From positions 1 through 20,542 of the forward strand of contig JAOXYB010000016.1 in assembly GCA_028565635.1 (NCBI GenBank): 20,542 nucleotides of DNA, in the 5' to 3' direction. Origin of the DNA: Phoronis ovalis (Eukaryota > Phoronida > Phoronidae). The notes beneath the pieces were generated by a model. It did no database searches, was not told where the DNA came from, and was given only the letters and a program-made list of their open reading frames with translations. A program made the translations under genes and the position numbers. This document shows positions 11,801 through 20,542 of the stretch, one piece after another. Every line of letters starts with the position of its first letter. Position 1 is the first letter of the stretch.

Positions 11801-14800
11801 TAAAACAGTAGCTTTGACATTTAAAGAGGATGTTGCTACTCCTTAAGGAAAGACAAATGACATATCAATAATTGATTTCAATAGAATGTACACTAAGTTA
11901 TTAGATTAACAACCACAATAGTATAATTAAATTCACATTAAATAGACAATTAAAAAACTTTTTTATTATAAAATGACTGAGTCTAGTATCATTAATAACC
12001 TTCATAACAGGACTCTATAGACCAGAAATGTGCTAGTATGACCACTTTTAGGCTACTAAATAAATCCTACACAGCAGCACCTTGACACTTTATATCAGCT
12101 AAATACTCACCTTAGAACAATACGCAACAATATGCTGCCACAATTCTTTAGCTTCCTGCTCTTCTGTTTTCCTTAGATCATCAATCAACCGGCTCTTTTG
12201 CCTTGTTAAAGTTGGTGCAATGACACCCGAACCAATAGGTTTTTGACACATCTTACACAGGGTGTCTTTGTTTAAGTTCTTAAATGTACATACTTTGCAT
12301 TGCCATGAATTAATACTAAGCATAGTTCTGCATAAAGAAGAGTTTAATGATGATACCCTAGCAACAGGTTGGTGAGATATGCTTGTGCTTGGCAAATTTT
12401 CATCAGGAATGGAGGAAATTCTCTTCTTACTGCATATTTCGCATATCGAAGCTTTAGTGTCATTCTTGTATGTGCAAGCTGAACATTGCCAGCTATAGAC
12501 ATTAATACCAGATGCTGGAACAGTATTAGTAGAGGGGGATTTGGTTAACGGGTTTGAAAATGGTGAAATTTGAATATCATCCTCAGTAGGGAGACGGACA
12601 CGTCTCTTTGCCTCACACGCACCGCAAACATGTGCAGTTTTTGGATTTTTTAAAGTACATTTTGAACAGATCCATGATTCTGTGCGTTTCAAAGTAGCCG
12701 GTAATTTTTTTTCACTATTCAGTTTTGAGCTTCCACATGCAGAACAAGCTACACTTGACAATGGATTAAGTAATGTGCATTTTATACATGACCACAAATC
12801 TTTTGCATTTTCTGCTTCTAAAACATCACTCTCATCTATTGTTGAAGCAGGTGTAGACTTGCAATCTGTGTCCGTAGCAGTGGTGGAATCTTCTTGTCCA
12901 ATGGGAGCTGGGCGCTTTGACACAGATGATTCATCTTGCAAATTTTTCATTTTGCGATTTAAATTGTCACCAGATGACACTTTAACTATGTTATTCTTTC
13001 CAGGATTTACATGTTGTCCATTCATTGTCTCCTCATCTAAATCTAGCAGATTTTTTGTTCGAATGTTATCACAAGCTTTGCACTGTTCAACACTGATTTC
13101 ATTTTTCAATGTACACTTGGTGCATGTCCATTCTGAATTGTCTGCACCACCATAATTTGTTCCCAAGTCACCAGGCCAGGATAAACCACTTAAACTATCT
13201 GGGTCTTTTCCCCTTTGTTCTTGCTCACTAATGCTGTTATTGATTTCCTCCTTTGGAATGGGAAACACATCTTCAGAATCTGATATTTCAAGAATTTCAT
13301 CCTGAGGTAATAAATAATTACATGATATGCATTTAGTTACACCTGAGGGGCTGTACAATGTACATTTGGGACATTGCTTCTGGGACCTTGTTTGACTACA
13401 CGACATGCCATCGTCACTATTGGTATGTATAGTAACAGTTTCTTTTAATCTTTCCTCAATGTCATGACGTTGCTTCTTTTTTAAAGGAGGGTAAGAAACC
13501 AAAGTAGCACCTTTGCCATTATTCTGTTTATCCATTTTGCAATTTTTGCATTGGTCAGTTGAAGGGGTATTTAAATGTTTGCATATGGTACAATTCCATT
13601 CGCAAGTTTCTTCCGTCCTGCTGCTTCCATCATCTTTAGCTGCCTGATGTTTGACAACATGACCATTCATTGTTTGACTGTTAGGTCTAAAACATACAAG
13701 AATAAGCTGATACTTCGGGAAAACCAATGTAGGATCAACACTGAGAACAGTGTTCTCCATGTATTCAGAGATAATAAATGAATTTAAACTCATAAATATA
13801 CAGGAAATAATGTACTTTGCATCCACTAAATGTTAAGGTAAATACCATGAACATCTATGCGCTTGAAGTGGAAAATACTGCTGAACGATGCAAATTTTAG
13901 TTTTCAACTTTAATGCAAGTGCCCATATTTTACCCGGATTAAGAATGTGTAGTACTGTACTTGCTGGACTTTGGAAACTAATGTATCTAACAGAATCAAC
14001 CCATTAAACAGTCCATATTGATAAATTATTTCCTCATGACAATTACAATACAAGGGTCAACTATATGCATTTGACAAGGAAATAACCAGAGTCTACATTT
14101 GTTTTAACTTAATACCTATTTAAAAATAGCAGTAAATGTAACATGCTCACATGCAGAAAAACAGACATTGGTATAATTTTTTATATTCTATTTTTGGTAA
14201 GTGTATCTTTGCCTTTTTTCATTTGTATGTGCACATGTAGCCCTAATTTCGGCTTAGTGATCAACCATTTCAATTCCTGGATAAAGCCTGAAAGACCAGA
14301 AGGCATCTTAAGTCTGACTTTGGCTTAGTGATCAACCCTTTCAATTCCAGAATAAAGGTAGAAAGATCAGGAGGCACCTGTAGCCCTTGATCTCAGATTA
14401 GCGATTATCTCTTTCAATTTCGGAATAAAGGACCACGAGGCATCTGTAGCCCGATTCCCACTTGGTGATCAACTCTTTCAATTCTGGAATTAACAGCTGA
14501 AGGACCAAGAGACAGTTCTCCATGCAATCACCTCAAGAATTTGTGCCCCATGTCTAATTACAATTGATTTATCTTGCCATTTGCTATTAAGCATTTAACT
14601 GATAAATTAGTGAATTTATAATCAACACAACTACAAGACATAACACCATCTATGATGTTTGTGTAGTAACCATGAATTGATCAGGGTAATGATCAACTGC
14701 AGTAAATATATATATTTATTTTTTATATATCAACTCATCCTGCATTTAGTACATTTTCTGGCATGCACAGCCAGTCAAATGAAGAACACACATAAATGCA

Positions 14801-15379
14801 CTGCAGTGCTACCGGTTTCTGTAGTGACACATATTTTTTGTATGAGATTTGTTCCATGAATAATAAAAGGTTTCAATTCATAAAAATGTGTCAAAATTTG
14901 TTTGTATGACTGAAAGGAAGTACAAAGAGATCATTTTTCTGACTTTCCATAAAAAGGATCAATTAAAGTTATTCTTCTAAGATAACAATAAAGGTGGATG
15001 TCAGTCATCCGAGGTGATTCATGGTCACTAATCTTACTTTGATTGATACGCCCGATCACTGAGATTTCAACACATCCTCTGTAACATTGTTTGTCACAAT
15101 GCCCACCTAAAAACACCCACAAAAGATATTGTAAACTATCGGATTTACCGGGGGCTTTTACACTGAACGAAACAGAAAATGTACCCACCGTGTACTTGCC
15201 ACTGTGTTTGTTTGCGACTGGGGATTTGTATCATTTGTAACTGTAAGAATAGTAGAACTCGCTGATCCAGTGTCTGACGTTCTCAGTGTTCCACAATTCA
15301 AACAGAACCGTACCTCAGTAGGATTGACACGTTTGCATATTGTACAAGTCCATTGTAAAACTGATGCAGTAGAGCCCAT
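5884..15379 (-). CDS. CAPN15: Calpain-15 (small optic lobes homologue), complete, 13 coding exons
   Basis: Intracellular cysteine protease of the SOL class. Exons on the minus strand: 15379-15189, 13686-12111, 11312-11098, 10773-10590, 10422-10278, 9903-9825, 9440-9315, 8729-8568, 8154-7993, 7846-7617, 7250-7102, 6523-6345, 6061-5884. They sum to 3,576 nt (1,191 residues; human CAPN15 is about 1,086). Eight RanBP2/NZF fingers lie at about residues 10-29, 94-113, 167-186, 250-269, 362-381, 402-421, 463-482 and 525-544. The calpain core spans about 590-865, with Cys660 ([14 protein letters not shown]), His825 ([11 protein letters not shown]) and Asn845 ([11 protein letters not shown]). So the catalytic triad is complete. 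The SOL-homology C-terminus ([38 protein letters not shown]) ends GLHSPRPI, like human. There is no EF-hand domain, as expected. The ATG at 15379 is the first after an in-frame TGA (15433-15431) and has G at -3 and +4. The exon 10/11 junction is ambiguous. Confidence 0.95.
9236..9282. repeat. Compound TA/CA microsatellite
   Basis: Short alternating purine-pyrimidine tract (TATATATACATG, CACACACACA, TATATATAATATATA) in calpain-15 intron 7, about 30 bp downstream (transcript sense) of the GC donor. Confidence 0.6.
9313..9314 (-). promoter_or_regulatory. Non-canonical GC 5' splice site (intron 7 of calpain-15)
   Basis: Exon 7 must end in phase 2 to join the next exon, which starts G-CTT-GTT-AGA (Leu-Val-Arg). 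The only fitting donor is AG|GCAAGT, the known consensus of GC-AG introns. The result reads [13 protein letters not shown], in line with the human protein. The nearby GT at 9310-9309 gives the wrong phase. Confidence 0.8.
12111..13686 (-). other. CAPN15: Large zinc-finger exon 2 of calpain-15 (seven of eight NZF fingers)
   Basis: A single 1,576-nt exon encodes residues 64-589. Fingers follow W-x-C-x2-C-x3-N-x6-C-x2-C. Finger 3 (C169, C172, C183, C186) lacks the usual Trp. Finger 8 (W525 to C544) has a Thr-Phe pair after its second Cys and Met before its last Cys, the arrangement associated with ubiquitin-binding NZF fingers. Linkers are acidic and Ser/Thr-rich. A basic PPLKKKQR stretch (131-138) could be a nuclear localisation signal. 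The frame stays open about 140 nt upstream of the acceptor into intron 1, which I treat as chance. Confidence 0.9.
13687..15188 (-). other. Intron 1 of calpain-15
   Basis: About 1.5 kb between exon 1 (donor gtgggt after ...ACACG) and exon 2 (acceptor gttttag). Apart from the minisatellite at 14239-14516 and an AT-rich stretch near 14704-14730, I see nothing gene-like. Confidence 0.75.
14239..14516. repeat. Degenerate minisatellite, about 70-bp unit, four copies
   Basis: Four head-to-tail units start near 14239, 14311, 14382 and 14448 (lengths 72, 71, 66 and about 69). Shared blocks in order: AGCCC or AGTCT, then TTAGTGATCAAC, TTTCAATTC, GGAATAAAG-like, GAAAGACCA-like and GGCATCTGT. Units 1 and 2 are the most similar; unit 3 carries a small internal deletion. 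Confidence 0.85.
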
Positions 15380-15482
15380 AGCGTGTAAAACATTTCCGTA
15401 AATATCGTTTCGAAAGTGGATCAAAGATAATCAAAAACTTTTCATGATTTCTTCTTTCGGTGCTGACTTGTGTTAAAACCGC

Positions 15483-15519
15483 TTTGATTGGTTATTTATA
15501 AATCGCCTGACCAATCAAA
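15483..15519. repeat. Perfect 10-bp inverted repeat carrying opposed CCAAT boxes
   Basis: TTTGATTGGT (15483-15492) and ACCAATCAAA (15510-15519) are exact reverse complements separated by 17 bp. The spacer holds the TATA-like ATTTATAAAT. The symmetry suits a shared two-way core promoter. Confidence 0.85.
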
Positions 15520-15607
15520 CTTCTGATTACAAATTCTTCTTCGGAAAGTGACGTCAGCATCGGAAATCCCCGACGGCCATATTTGTTACTTCCTGTTCAA
15601 AGTTGTG

Positions 15608-15677
15608 ATGAACTTTATTTCCTTATTTCGCGATGAAACTTTTGCAAGATAAGCCACCTAGCAATTTTGCAGACTAA
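15608..15677 (+). other. Two overlapping upstream ORFs before the Gab-like start
   Basis: Two ATGs precede the main ATG (15688): 15608-15652 and 15633-15677. Each encodes 14 residues plus TAA, and they are in different frames from each other. They matter only if transcription begins upstream of 15608, which the sequence does not show. Confidence 0.35.
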
Positions 15678-15687
15678 TCCAATTGAG

Positions 15688-15771
15688 ATGGACATCATAT
15701 GTCAAGGCTGGTTAACCAAATCGCCACCAGAGAGAAGATTACACGGAGCTCTTGCTTTATTTCGCAAACCG
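15688..15771 (+). CDS. Gab/DOS-family adaptor (GRB2-associated-binding protein-like), first coding exon only
   Basis: The exon encodes 28 residues (MDIICQGWLTKSPPER to FRKP) and ends in phase 0 at a good donor, CCG|gtaagc. The pattern C-x-GWL-x-KSPPE-(K/R)-x-L is the start of the PH domain in GAB1/2/3 (human GAB1 reads VCSGWLRKSPPEKKL). In human GAB1, too, a short first coding exon stops just before the Trp-Lys-Arg-Arg-Trp strand. Gab proteins are membrane-recruited docking adaptors for SHP2, PI3K and GRB2 below receptor tyrosine kinases. The ATG has G at -3 and +4, and an in-frame TGA lies upstream (15634-15636). Residues LHGALALFRKP are longer than the human strand 1-2 loop (KRYA). The rest of the gene must lie beyond base 20542. 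Paralogue unassigned. Confidence 0.7.
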
Positions 15772-18700
15772 GTAAGCCCCCGCCCTGGGCCATTGCCTTC
15801 GATTTTTCAACGATGCAACAGGTTTCTATTGTTGACACTTATTTTACAAAACTGGTATAGCTTCGATATCTTTGATTATTATTTGCACTTAGTTATACTG
15901 AAATTGCTTTTGACAATATTGTTATTTTATTTAAGCTTATTTTTATATTCGAATTCTGAAAACATGTGTTGTGTTGTGATTTTTTTAGTTTGAACTTGGT
16001 TTGAAACTTTGGCTAAACACGACACAATTAAAACTGTAAAGTAATATCCTACTCGTTTTAGCAGCTTATACAAACGCTATTCACAGAGACTTTGTGCTCT
16101 TAATTAATATTGACACGTATTGGCCTAATCCTATTTATGGTACTAACAGCACGCTCCTTCACAAGTGAATCCGGGAAAATAAGCAATCCTTTTTCATAGT
16201 TAATTATCTTTTCACCTTGAAAATACATAGTAATGCTGACATGATTTTTATCATACATGAGAGTTTCTTAGTAGCTACGAAAAACAGTATGTTTTGTCTA
16301 GGAAATTGTAAGAGGTGTCCGTGTAAGTCATGTTAGCAGCTAGTAGCCTCAAAGCAGTAATGACTCGCCAAACAAATCCACAAAGCGAATATATAAAGAC
16401 TTATCAGGATGTATTGTTTTACATGATTTGTCTCATAGAGTACCTGGCAGAAGGTACATTATGTTTGTTTATAAGTTTTATAAGTATAGCTTCCTAAATG
16501 ACTTACATGGAATGTTTTATTGTATACTATTTTATATAGACTATAGCCTACTTTGTGATTTAACTATGAAACTGATTATTGCCAAGATGTGGCTAACACT
16601 ACTTGTTATGCGTGTCACATCAGATACAGCATAACATTGTGTTCATTGTGTTTTTATGCTAATAGGCTGATATCAGAATGTGAAGTTTAAATATATCTAG
16701 TCCACTGTTATAGCCTGATTGTAAAAAGCATTAGAATTTAAACTGAAGTTTATCCAACTCTAACCACTTTTGCCAACTTGAACAAACAATAATATAAAAG
16801 GAATTTATACCTAAACAAATACAATAATATTCATAAATTTTGTGAATGTTCTGGAACTGGATGTGTCCAAGTACTCAACAGATTCCATTATAATTAACTA
16901 ACTAACTGTATGTTCTTATATGAATTGTGGTTGGAAGTAGGATTCTCATACACTAGTTAGGTGAAGTATTAGAAGTAAATGCCTAGCCGACCTCGATATT
17001 GGTACTGAGGTACCATGGTGCATGTTGTCTTCAGTGGTCCTTATACAGCCCTTAAGGATGTAATGTAGAGCATTATTGCATAAAGTCGCACTCTATTAAC
17101 GAGGAAGTTTTACAACTTTGCTTAAAATAGATTAATTTTTACTTCCTTTAGGACCACAATTCAGGATGTTTCATGACATGTGCATAACAGTTTAGAACTG
17201 CAAAACATATTAAGTGATAAGAGGGCCAGAAAGGAGGTTTCAATTACAATTTATAGATTTTTATTTCTGCAATCGTAGGTTAGAGAAAAGCCATTGAACT
17301 GATCTCAGACTCGCAAATCACTATGAATTGTTGAGGTTTTTGATCACAGTCAGATTTTTGGACTCACAAATCAAGCGTGTCATATAGACTCAAATCCCTT
17401 TCCCGATTCTTTCTAAGGGGATAACTAAACAATTAGGGATCAGATGAACATTTATTTATGGCTGCAAGTGTTACTGCACACAGCCTGCAGGATCCTTTCC
17501 ATGAAATGTCTAACGAAACTGCAACCTAAGTTAATATTTTTTTTTTGAAAAACATTCATTTAATCTCTATCTACAAAAAATTTAAGAGAAATCATCCTGC
17601 TTGCTGTTTGATAACTGAATTTTAAAATGGACTCTTTAGGAAGAAAGATAAAGCTCCCTATTTAATCTAGCAGTTTATATGTAAAAAAAACAATACAGAG
17701 TACGTAGTTGTTTTTAACTTAATGTGTTTACAATGTCTTCACTAAAACAAGTAAATACTTCCTTTTACAGAAACTGTTTTGTTTGCTTTCGCCTCTTTTA
17801 TTTTCGACAACTTTTTTATCTCTATTAGTAGATATTATTGGAAATCAGGTTTTAATTTCGTTATTTACACATCTCTCATAAGTTCAGGAATGAAAGCAAA
17901 GAAAGTATTAGAATTATTAGAGTTATTGCTTTATAGTACTTAACAATCAAAACCTATCTGCTTGGGAATTTGCACTCCTCCTGTAGATAATAAAGTCTAG
18001 TAAAAGTACTGCTCCTTAAATAGTTTGTCAGTCCAATCATTGAAAAGAAAGGCACAGATGCATAAAAGGTGAATCTTGTTTTCAATTAATGCGTCTAGGT
18101 ATGTAGTAATTAAAACTAATGATAGGGGTAACATACTCTATGCATGTCTTGATACCGGATTCCACCTAATTAAGTGATATGCCAGTTTCAGACTGCTAAA
18201 TCAATTTAATTATCATTCATTCCAGTACCTCTATTCAAGTATGGAATAATGATGATATATATTTTACTACTTGTAATGTTCTACAAACAATAAGTTTTAG
18301 TTCCTAGCTGACTCTTGTTTAAATTGACTCATCATTCATATCCTGTCAGTGAGGGTAATCTTGAACTGTGTTATTCGTCTCAGTTTTTATATATCAGTAT
18401 ACTGGTATTGGGCAGATAAGAATATTGTTTCTGCTGGGTACGTTGTTCGGTAACCTGTGTTGGTGAGTAAAAAAAAATATCATCAAAAAAAGGGCAAGCA
18501 CTTGGTGCCTTATCATGTCTGTATCTGCGGTAGCTACATTTTGAAACAAATGTTGGGAATAGACTGTGGAGATCGATTGATATGACTGTCATGGCTGAGA
18601 TATATGGAATTGAGGAACACATCAAATAAATTTATTTTTGCCAATGTTATTGCTTGTAATAAATATCTTTTAATTTTCCTGCTTGGAAAGATAATAAATT

Positions 18701-18919
18701 AATTATTAATATAGCTAAACACGAAGCGTATTCAGTGGCTGTCAACAATATTTTCTTCTTTCACATACAGCTAAAGGCAAATTAGAGTGTGAAAGTGTCT
18801 CAGCTGATGCTGGAACAGTGATATACATATAGGACTTATTTATAAATATTGTTTATTAGTCATTGATTTTAATATTTGCAGATGTCCAAGTAGATTTCAT
18901 CTTATTTTACATCATTCAG
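15772..18919 (+). other. First intron of the Gab-like gene, no gene seen
   Basis: AT-rich sequence without a coding exon I can recognise. In particular I find no continuation of the PH domain (no Trp-Arg/Lys-Arg-Arg-Trp motif behind an acceptor). Short open frames here are hydrophobic AT-rich noise. Confidence 0.5.
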
Positions 18920-19172
18920 GCCTGCCTTAATAGTGTGGACTCCTGCCATCAATCCTCATTCGCAGATCTGTTTCTGTCATGAGAAAACTATTCCTCATCC
19001 TCGAACCATCATTGCTGTGTACTCACATAAGTTGCCAGGAGCGCAAACAGATTTCCAGACTCGCACCTTTATACACTTGTCTAGAAACTGTTCGAGTGTC
19101 CAGAAATCTACTTGTGTTGCGTGCAAATTATGCAAGTATGAGAAAATGATGGTTGGAGTAGGAGGAATTTCA
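18920..19172 (+). other. Unassigned exon-like open frame
   Basis: A 253-bp stretch with a good acceptor (cattcag|G) and a GTAAGA donor (ATTTCA|gtaaga). It is open throughout (84 codons) and less AT-rich than its flanks. The conceptual peptide has a CFCH pair near the start and a CVACKLC cluster near the end. I recognise no family. The opposite strand is also open for 94 codons (19279-18995), which weakens the coding case. It could be an exon of a non-coding transcript, a degraded repeat or chance. Confidence 0.2.
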
Positions 19173-19431
19173 GTAAGAAAACCAGAAAAAGGTTTTCGTA
19201 TGAGAGCAAACAGACACACCAACGAGGCATGACGATTCGAGTCCACGCTTGAGGCTTGTGATTGTATTTTCAGCTGCAATATTTGAAATCATTCCTTTAC
19301 CTAGGTAATCTTGTAGAGTTTCGGTACCTCTCTTTTCATATCAGTTATTTATTTAAATTTGTTCAGATTGTGTTTACATTATACAGTTTACCATAAGTTT
19401 CACAAGTGCTTATCAAGTATTAGTTTTTATT

Positions 19432-19542
19432 ACACAACACTTCCGAGAAGTTGGCCAAGGACCGTGATAGGTGGCGTATTTCTGTTGTAGCCTTATGTCC
19501 CATAGGGGATGAAGAGAACTAAGTAAGCAACACAACACTTCC
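19432..19542 (+). mobile_element. Severely 5'-truncated LINE 3' end with 13-bp target-site duplication
   Basis: ACACAACACTTCC occurs at 19432-19444 and again at 19530-19542, flanking an 85-bp insert (19445-19529). One frame of the insert reads EKLAKDRDRWRISVVALCPI then GDEEN and a stop. The pattern (A/L)-x-DR-x-x-WR...LC...(D/E)EE-stop resembles the extreme C-terminus of non-LTR retrotransposon ORF2 proteins. After the stop there is only TAAGTAAG-type sequence, a plausible short 3' tail. The copy is inactive. The family is unassigned. Confidence 0.6.
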
Positions 19543-19770
19543 TTTGTCTTGAACATAAATTAAAGTAGTTACTGATCTATAAATCAGATATTCTCTGTAC
19601 ACTTCTAGTACCATACCTGTTAGTTAGTTTTGTCATGTTAATTACTTGTTTTCATAGTGCCATAGGACATGGATACACATCAATTTTATGTTAGAATAAA
19701 AAAGGTAGTAAACATACTAGTTTTTAATGGTGCAGCTATTTACAAGAACCTAGTTTCAGATGATAAGACG

Positions 19771-19886
19771 TCAATATTTTAAAATTAATATATAAACATC
19801 AAGGTGACATTTCTGCTATCATAATCTATCAATATTTTGCAATTATTATGTAAACATCAAGTTGGCATTTATGTCACAATTCTATG
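19771..19886. repeat. 58-bp tandem duplication, two copies
   Basis: Two adjacent units begin with TCAATATTTT at 19771 and 19829. Both continue through an A/T-rich block to (A/G)TAAACATCAAG, T/GG(A/C)CATTT and TC(A)CAAT/TAATCTA-like ends. They differ by scattered substitutions, so this is not very recent. Confidence 0.75.
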
Positions 19887-20542
19887 TAGGGCTGTAAATA
19901 ATTAAGATATGTAATGTGATTGAATGTGTAGTAATTTGCAGTCATTGACAGGGAAGTGTTTGAAATGGTACCGCCAATAGCTAGAAGCCATATTACATGT
20001 AAAAGTTAAGCTGCAGATGACAAAATATGTCCTTGTGTGTGATTAAAACATTGATCAACAGAGATGTTTTTATGGAGACTAGGTCAAGTGAAATCTCTGT
20101 TTTATGATATTAAAAAAAAAACAGGATAATATGTATTTTAGAACAGTGAAAATATTTATTGTTTGTAATGTAGTAAAGGATTTAAACTAACCTAGTTTGA
20201 TAGAAAATTTGTCTTATCAGGGACCATCATCAATGGTTAAAAAAATCCTGTACCAGCACTTGTTGGGTAGATACTCAAGTTAGATATACTGCCAGCTCAA
20301 CAAATCTGCTTGAGCAACCAAACTAAGACTATATTTCCACAATACAGTTTGTTGACCCGTGTAAAGTGTTACAATTTTTATTTCATATTATTAATGAAAA
20401 TTGGTTAGGGTGGCACTTAAACTGTGGTTTGTTATGCAATTCCAATATGTGATGAAACTGTATCAAGTACCAAGAACTCGCATTTTATAGTTCTTTCCAA
20501 GTATTGATTTTCTATATCACTGCTGTACCACACACCTATATA

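Larger units (their letters stand above)
15380..15687. promoter_or_regulatory. Divergent promoter between calpain-15 and the Gab-like gene
   Basis: Only 308 bp separate the two divergent start codons. The stretch has more CpG than its surroundings. Elements seen: ATTGG at 15487-15491 and CCAAT at 15511-15515 (NF-Y type, opposed), TATAAAT at 15497-15503 within a near-palindromic ATTTATAAAT, a palindromic CRE TGACGTCA at 15549-15556, GGCCATATTT at 15575-15584 (YY1-like) and ACTTCCTG at 15588-15595 (ETS site on the minus strand). Factor names are inferred from motifs only. Start sites are unknown. Confidence 0.7.
19173..20542 (+). other. Distal Gab-like intron or intergenic sequence, repeats only
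   Basis: No coding exon seen. It contains the LINE remnant at 19445-19529 and the 58-bp tandem duplication at 19771-19886; otherwise it is plain AT-rich sequence. Confidence 0.45.

Noticed and set aside
12682-13155. 157-codon open frame on the + strand
   Set aside because: Lies fully antisense to the calpain-15 zinc-finger exon; its openness is a by-product of the other strand's coding sequence.
13687-13826. In-frame upstream extension of calpain-15 exon 2
   Set aside because: Open by chance for about 46 codons. The acceptor at 13687-13688 joins exon 1 in the correct phase, and the extension has no family-like sequence. An intronic alternative start cannot be wholly excluded.
19234-19244. 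GATTCGAGTCC, resembling a tRNA B box (possible tRNA or SINE)
   Set aside because: No A box at the right spacing upstream and no cloverleaf stems; one mismatch to consensus.

Overview
The window is animal (metazoan) nuclear DNA. It is AT-rich, with short coding exons bounded by GT/AG splice sites and introns of roughly 130 bp to 1.5 kb. All three recognisable genes belong to animal families: a NuRD subunit, a small-optic-lobes calpain and a Gab/DOS adaptor. The compact introns and the divergence from vertebrate sequences suggest an invertebrate. A marine spiralian such as a mollusc is my guess, but the sequence does not prove it.

Region 1 (1-about 5,000, + strand): the 3' part of a single-copy-type MTA gene (metastasis-associated protein, a NuRD subunit). 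Ten coding exons from 147 to 4220 give 388 codons of C-terminal protein. They hold the GATA-type zinc finger, an extra C2H2 zinc finger, both RBBP4/7-binding stretches, a SUMO acceptor consensus and a C-terminal SUMO-interaction-like tail. The BAH, ELM2 and SANT domains must lie upstream of the window.

Region 2 (about 5,700-15,379, - strand): a complete calpain-15 (SOL) gene in 13 coding exons, predicted at about 1,191 residues. It has eight RanBP2/NZF zinc fingers, an intact Cys-His-Asn protease core and a C-terminal SOL-homology region. One intron uses a GC-AG splice pair. Intron 1 contains a degenerate minisatellite of about 70 bp period. MTA and calpain-15 are tail to tail, with poly(A) signals only a few hundred bases apart.

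Region 3 (15,380-15,687): a short CpG-richer divergent promoter between calpain-15 and a Gab-like gene. It has a perfect 10-bp inverted repeat carrying two opposed CCAAT boxes around a TATA-like core, a palindromic CRE, an ETS-type site and two overlapping uORFs.

Region 4 (15,688-20,542, + strand): the first coding exon of a GRB2-associated-binding (Gab/DOS) protein, followed by at least 4.7 kb of intron. This intron holds an unassigned exon-like ORF, a dead 85-bp LINE 3' end flanked by a 13-bp target-site duplication, and a 58-bp tandem duplication.

Exon coordinates were derived by hand from splice consensus, codon phase and remembered family alignments. No transcript or database evidence was available. 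No prokaryotic, CRISPR, rRNA or credible tRNA feature was seen.
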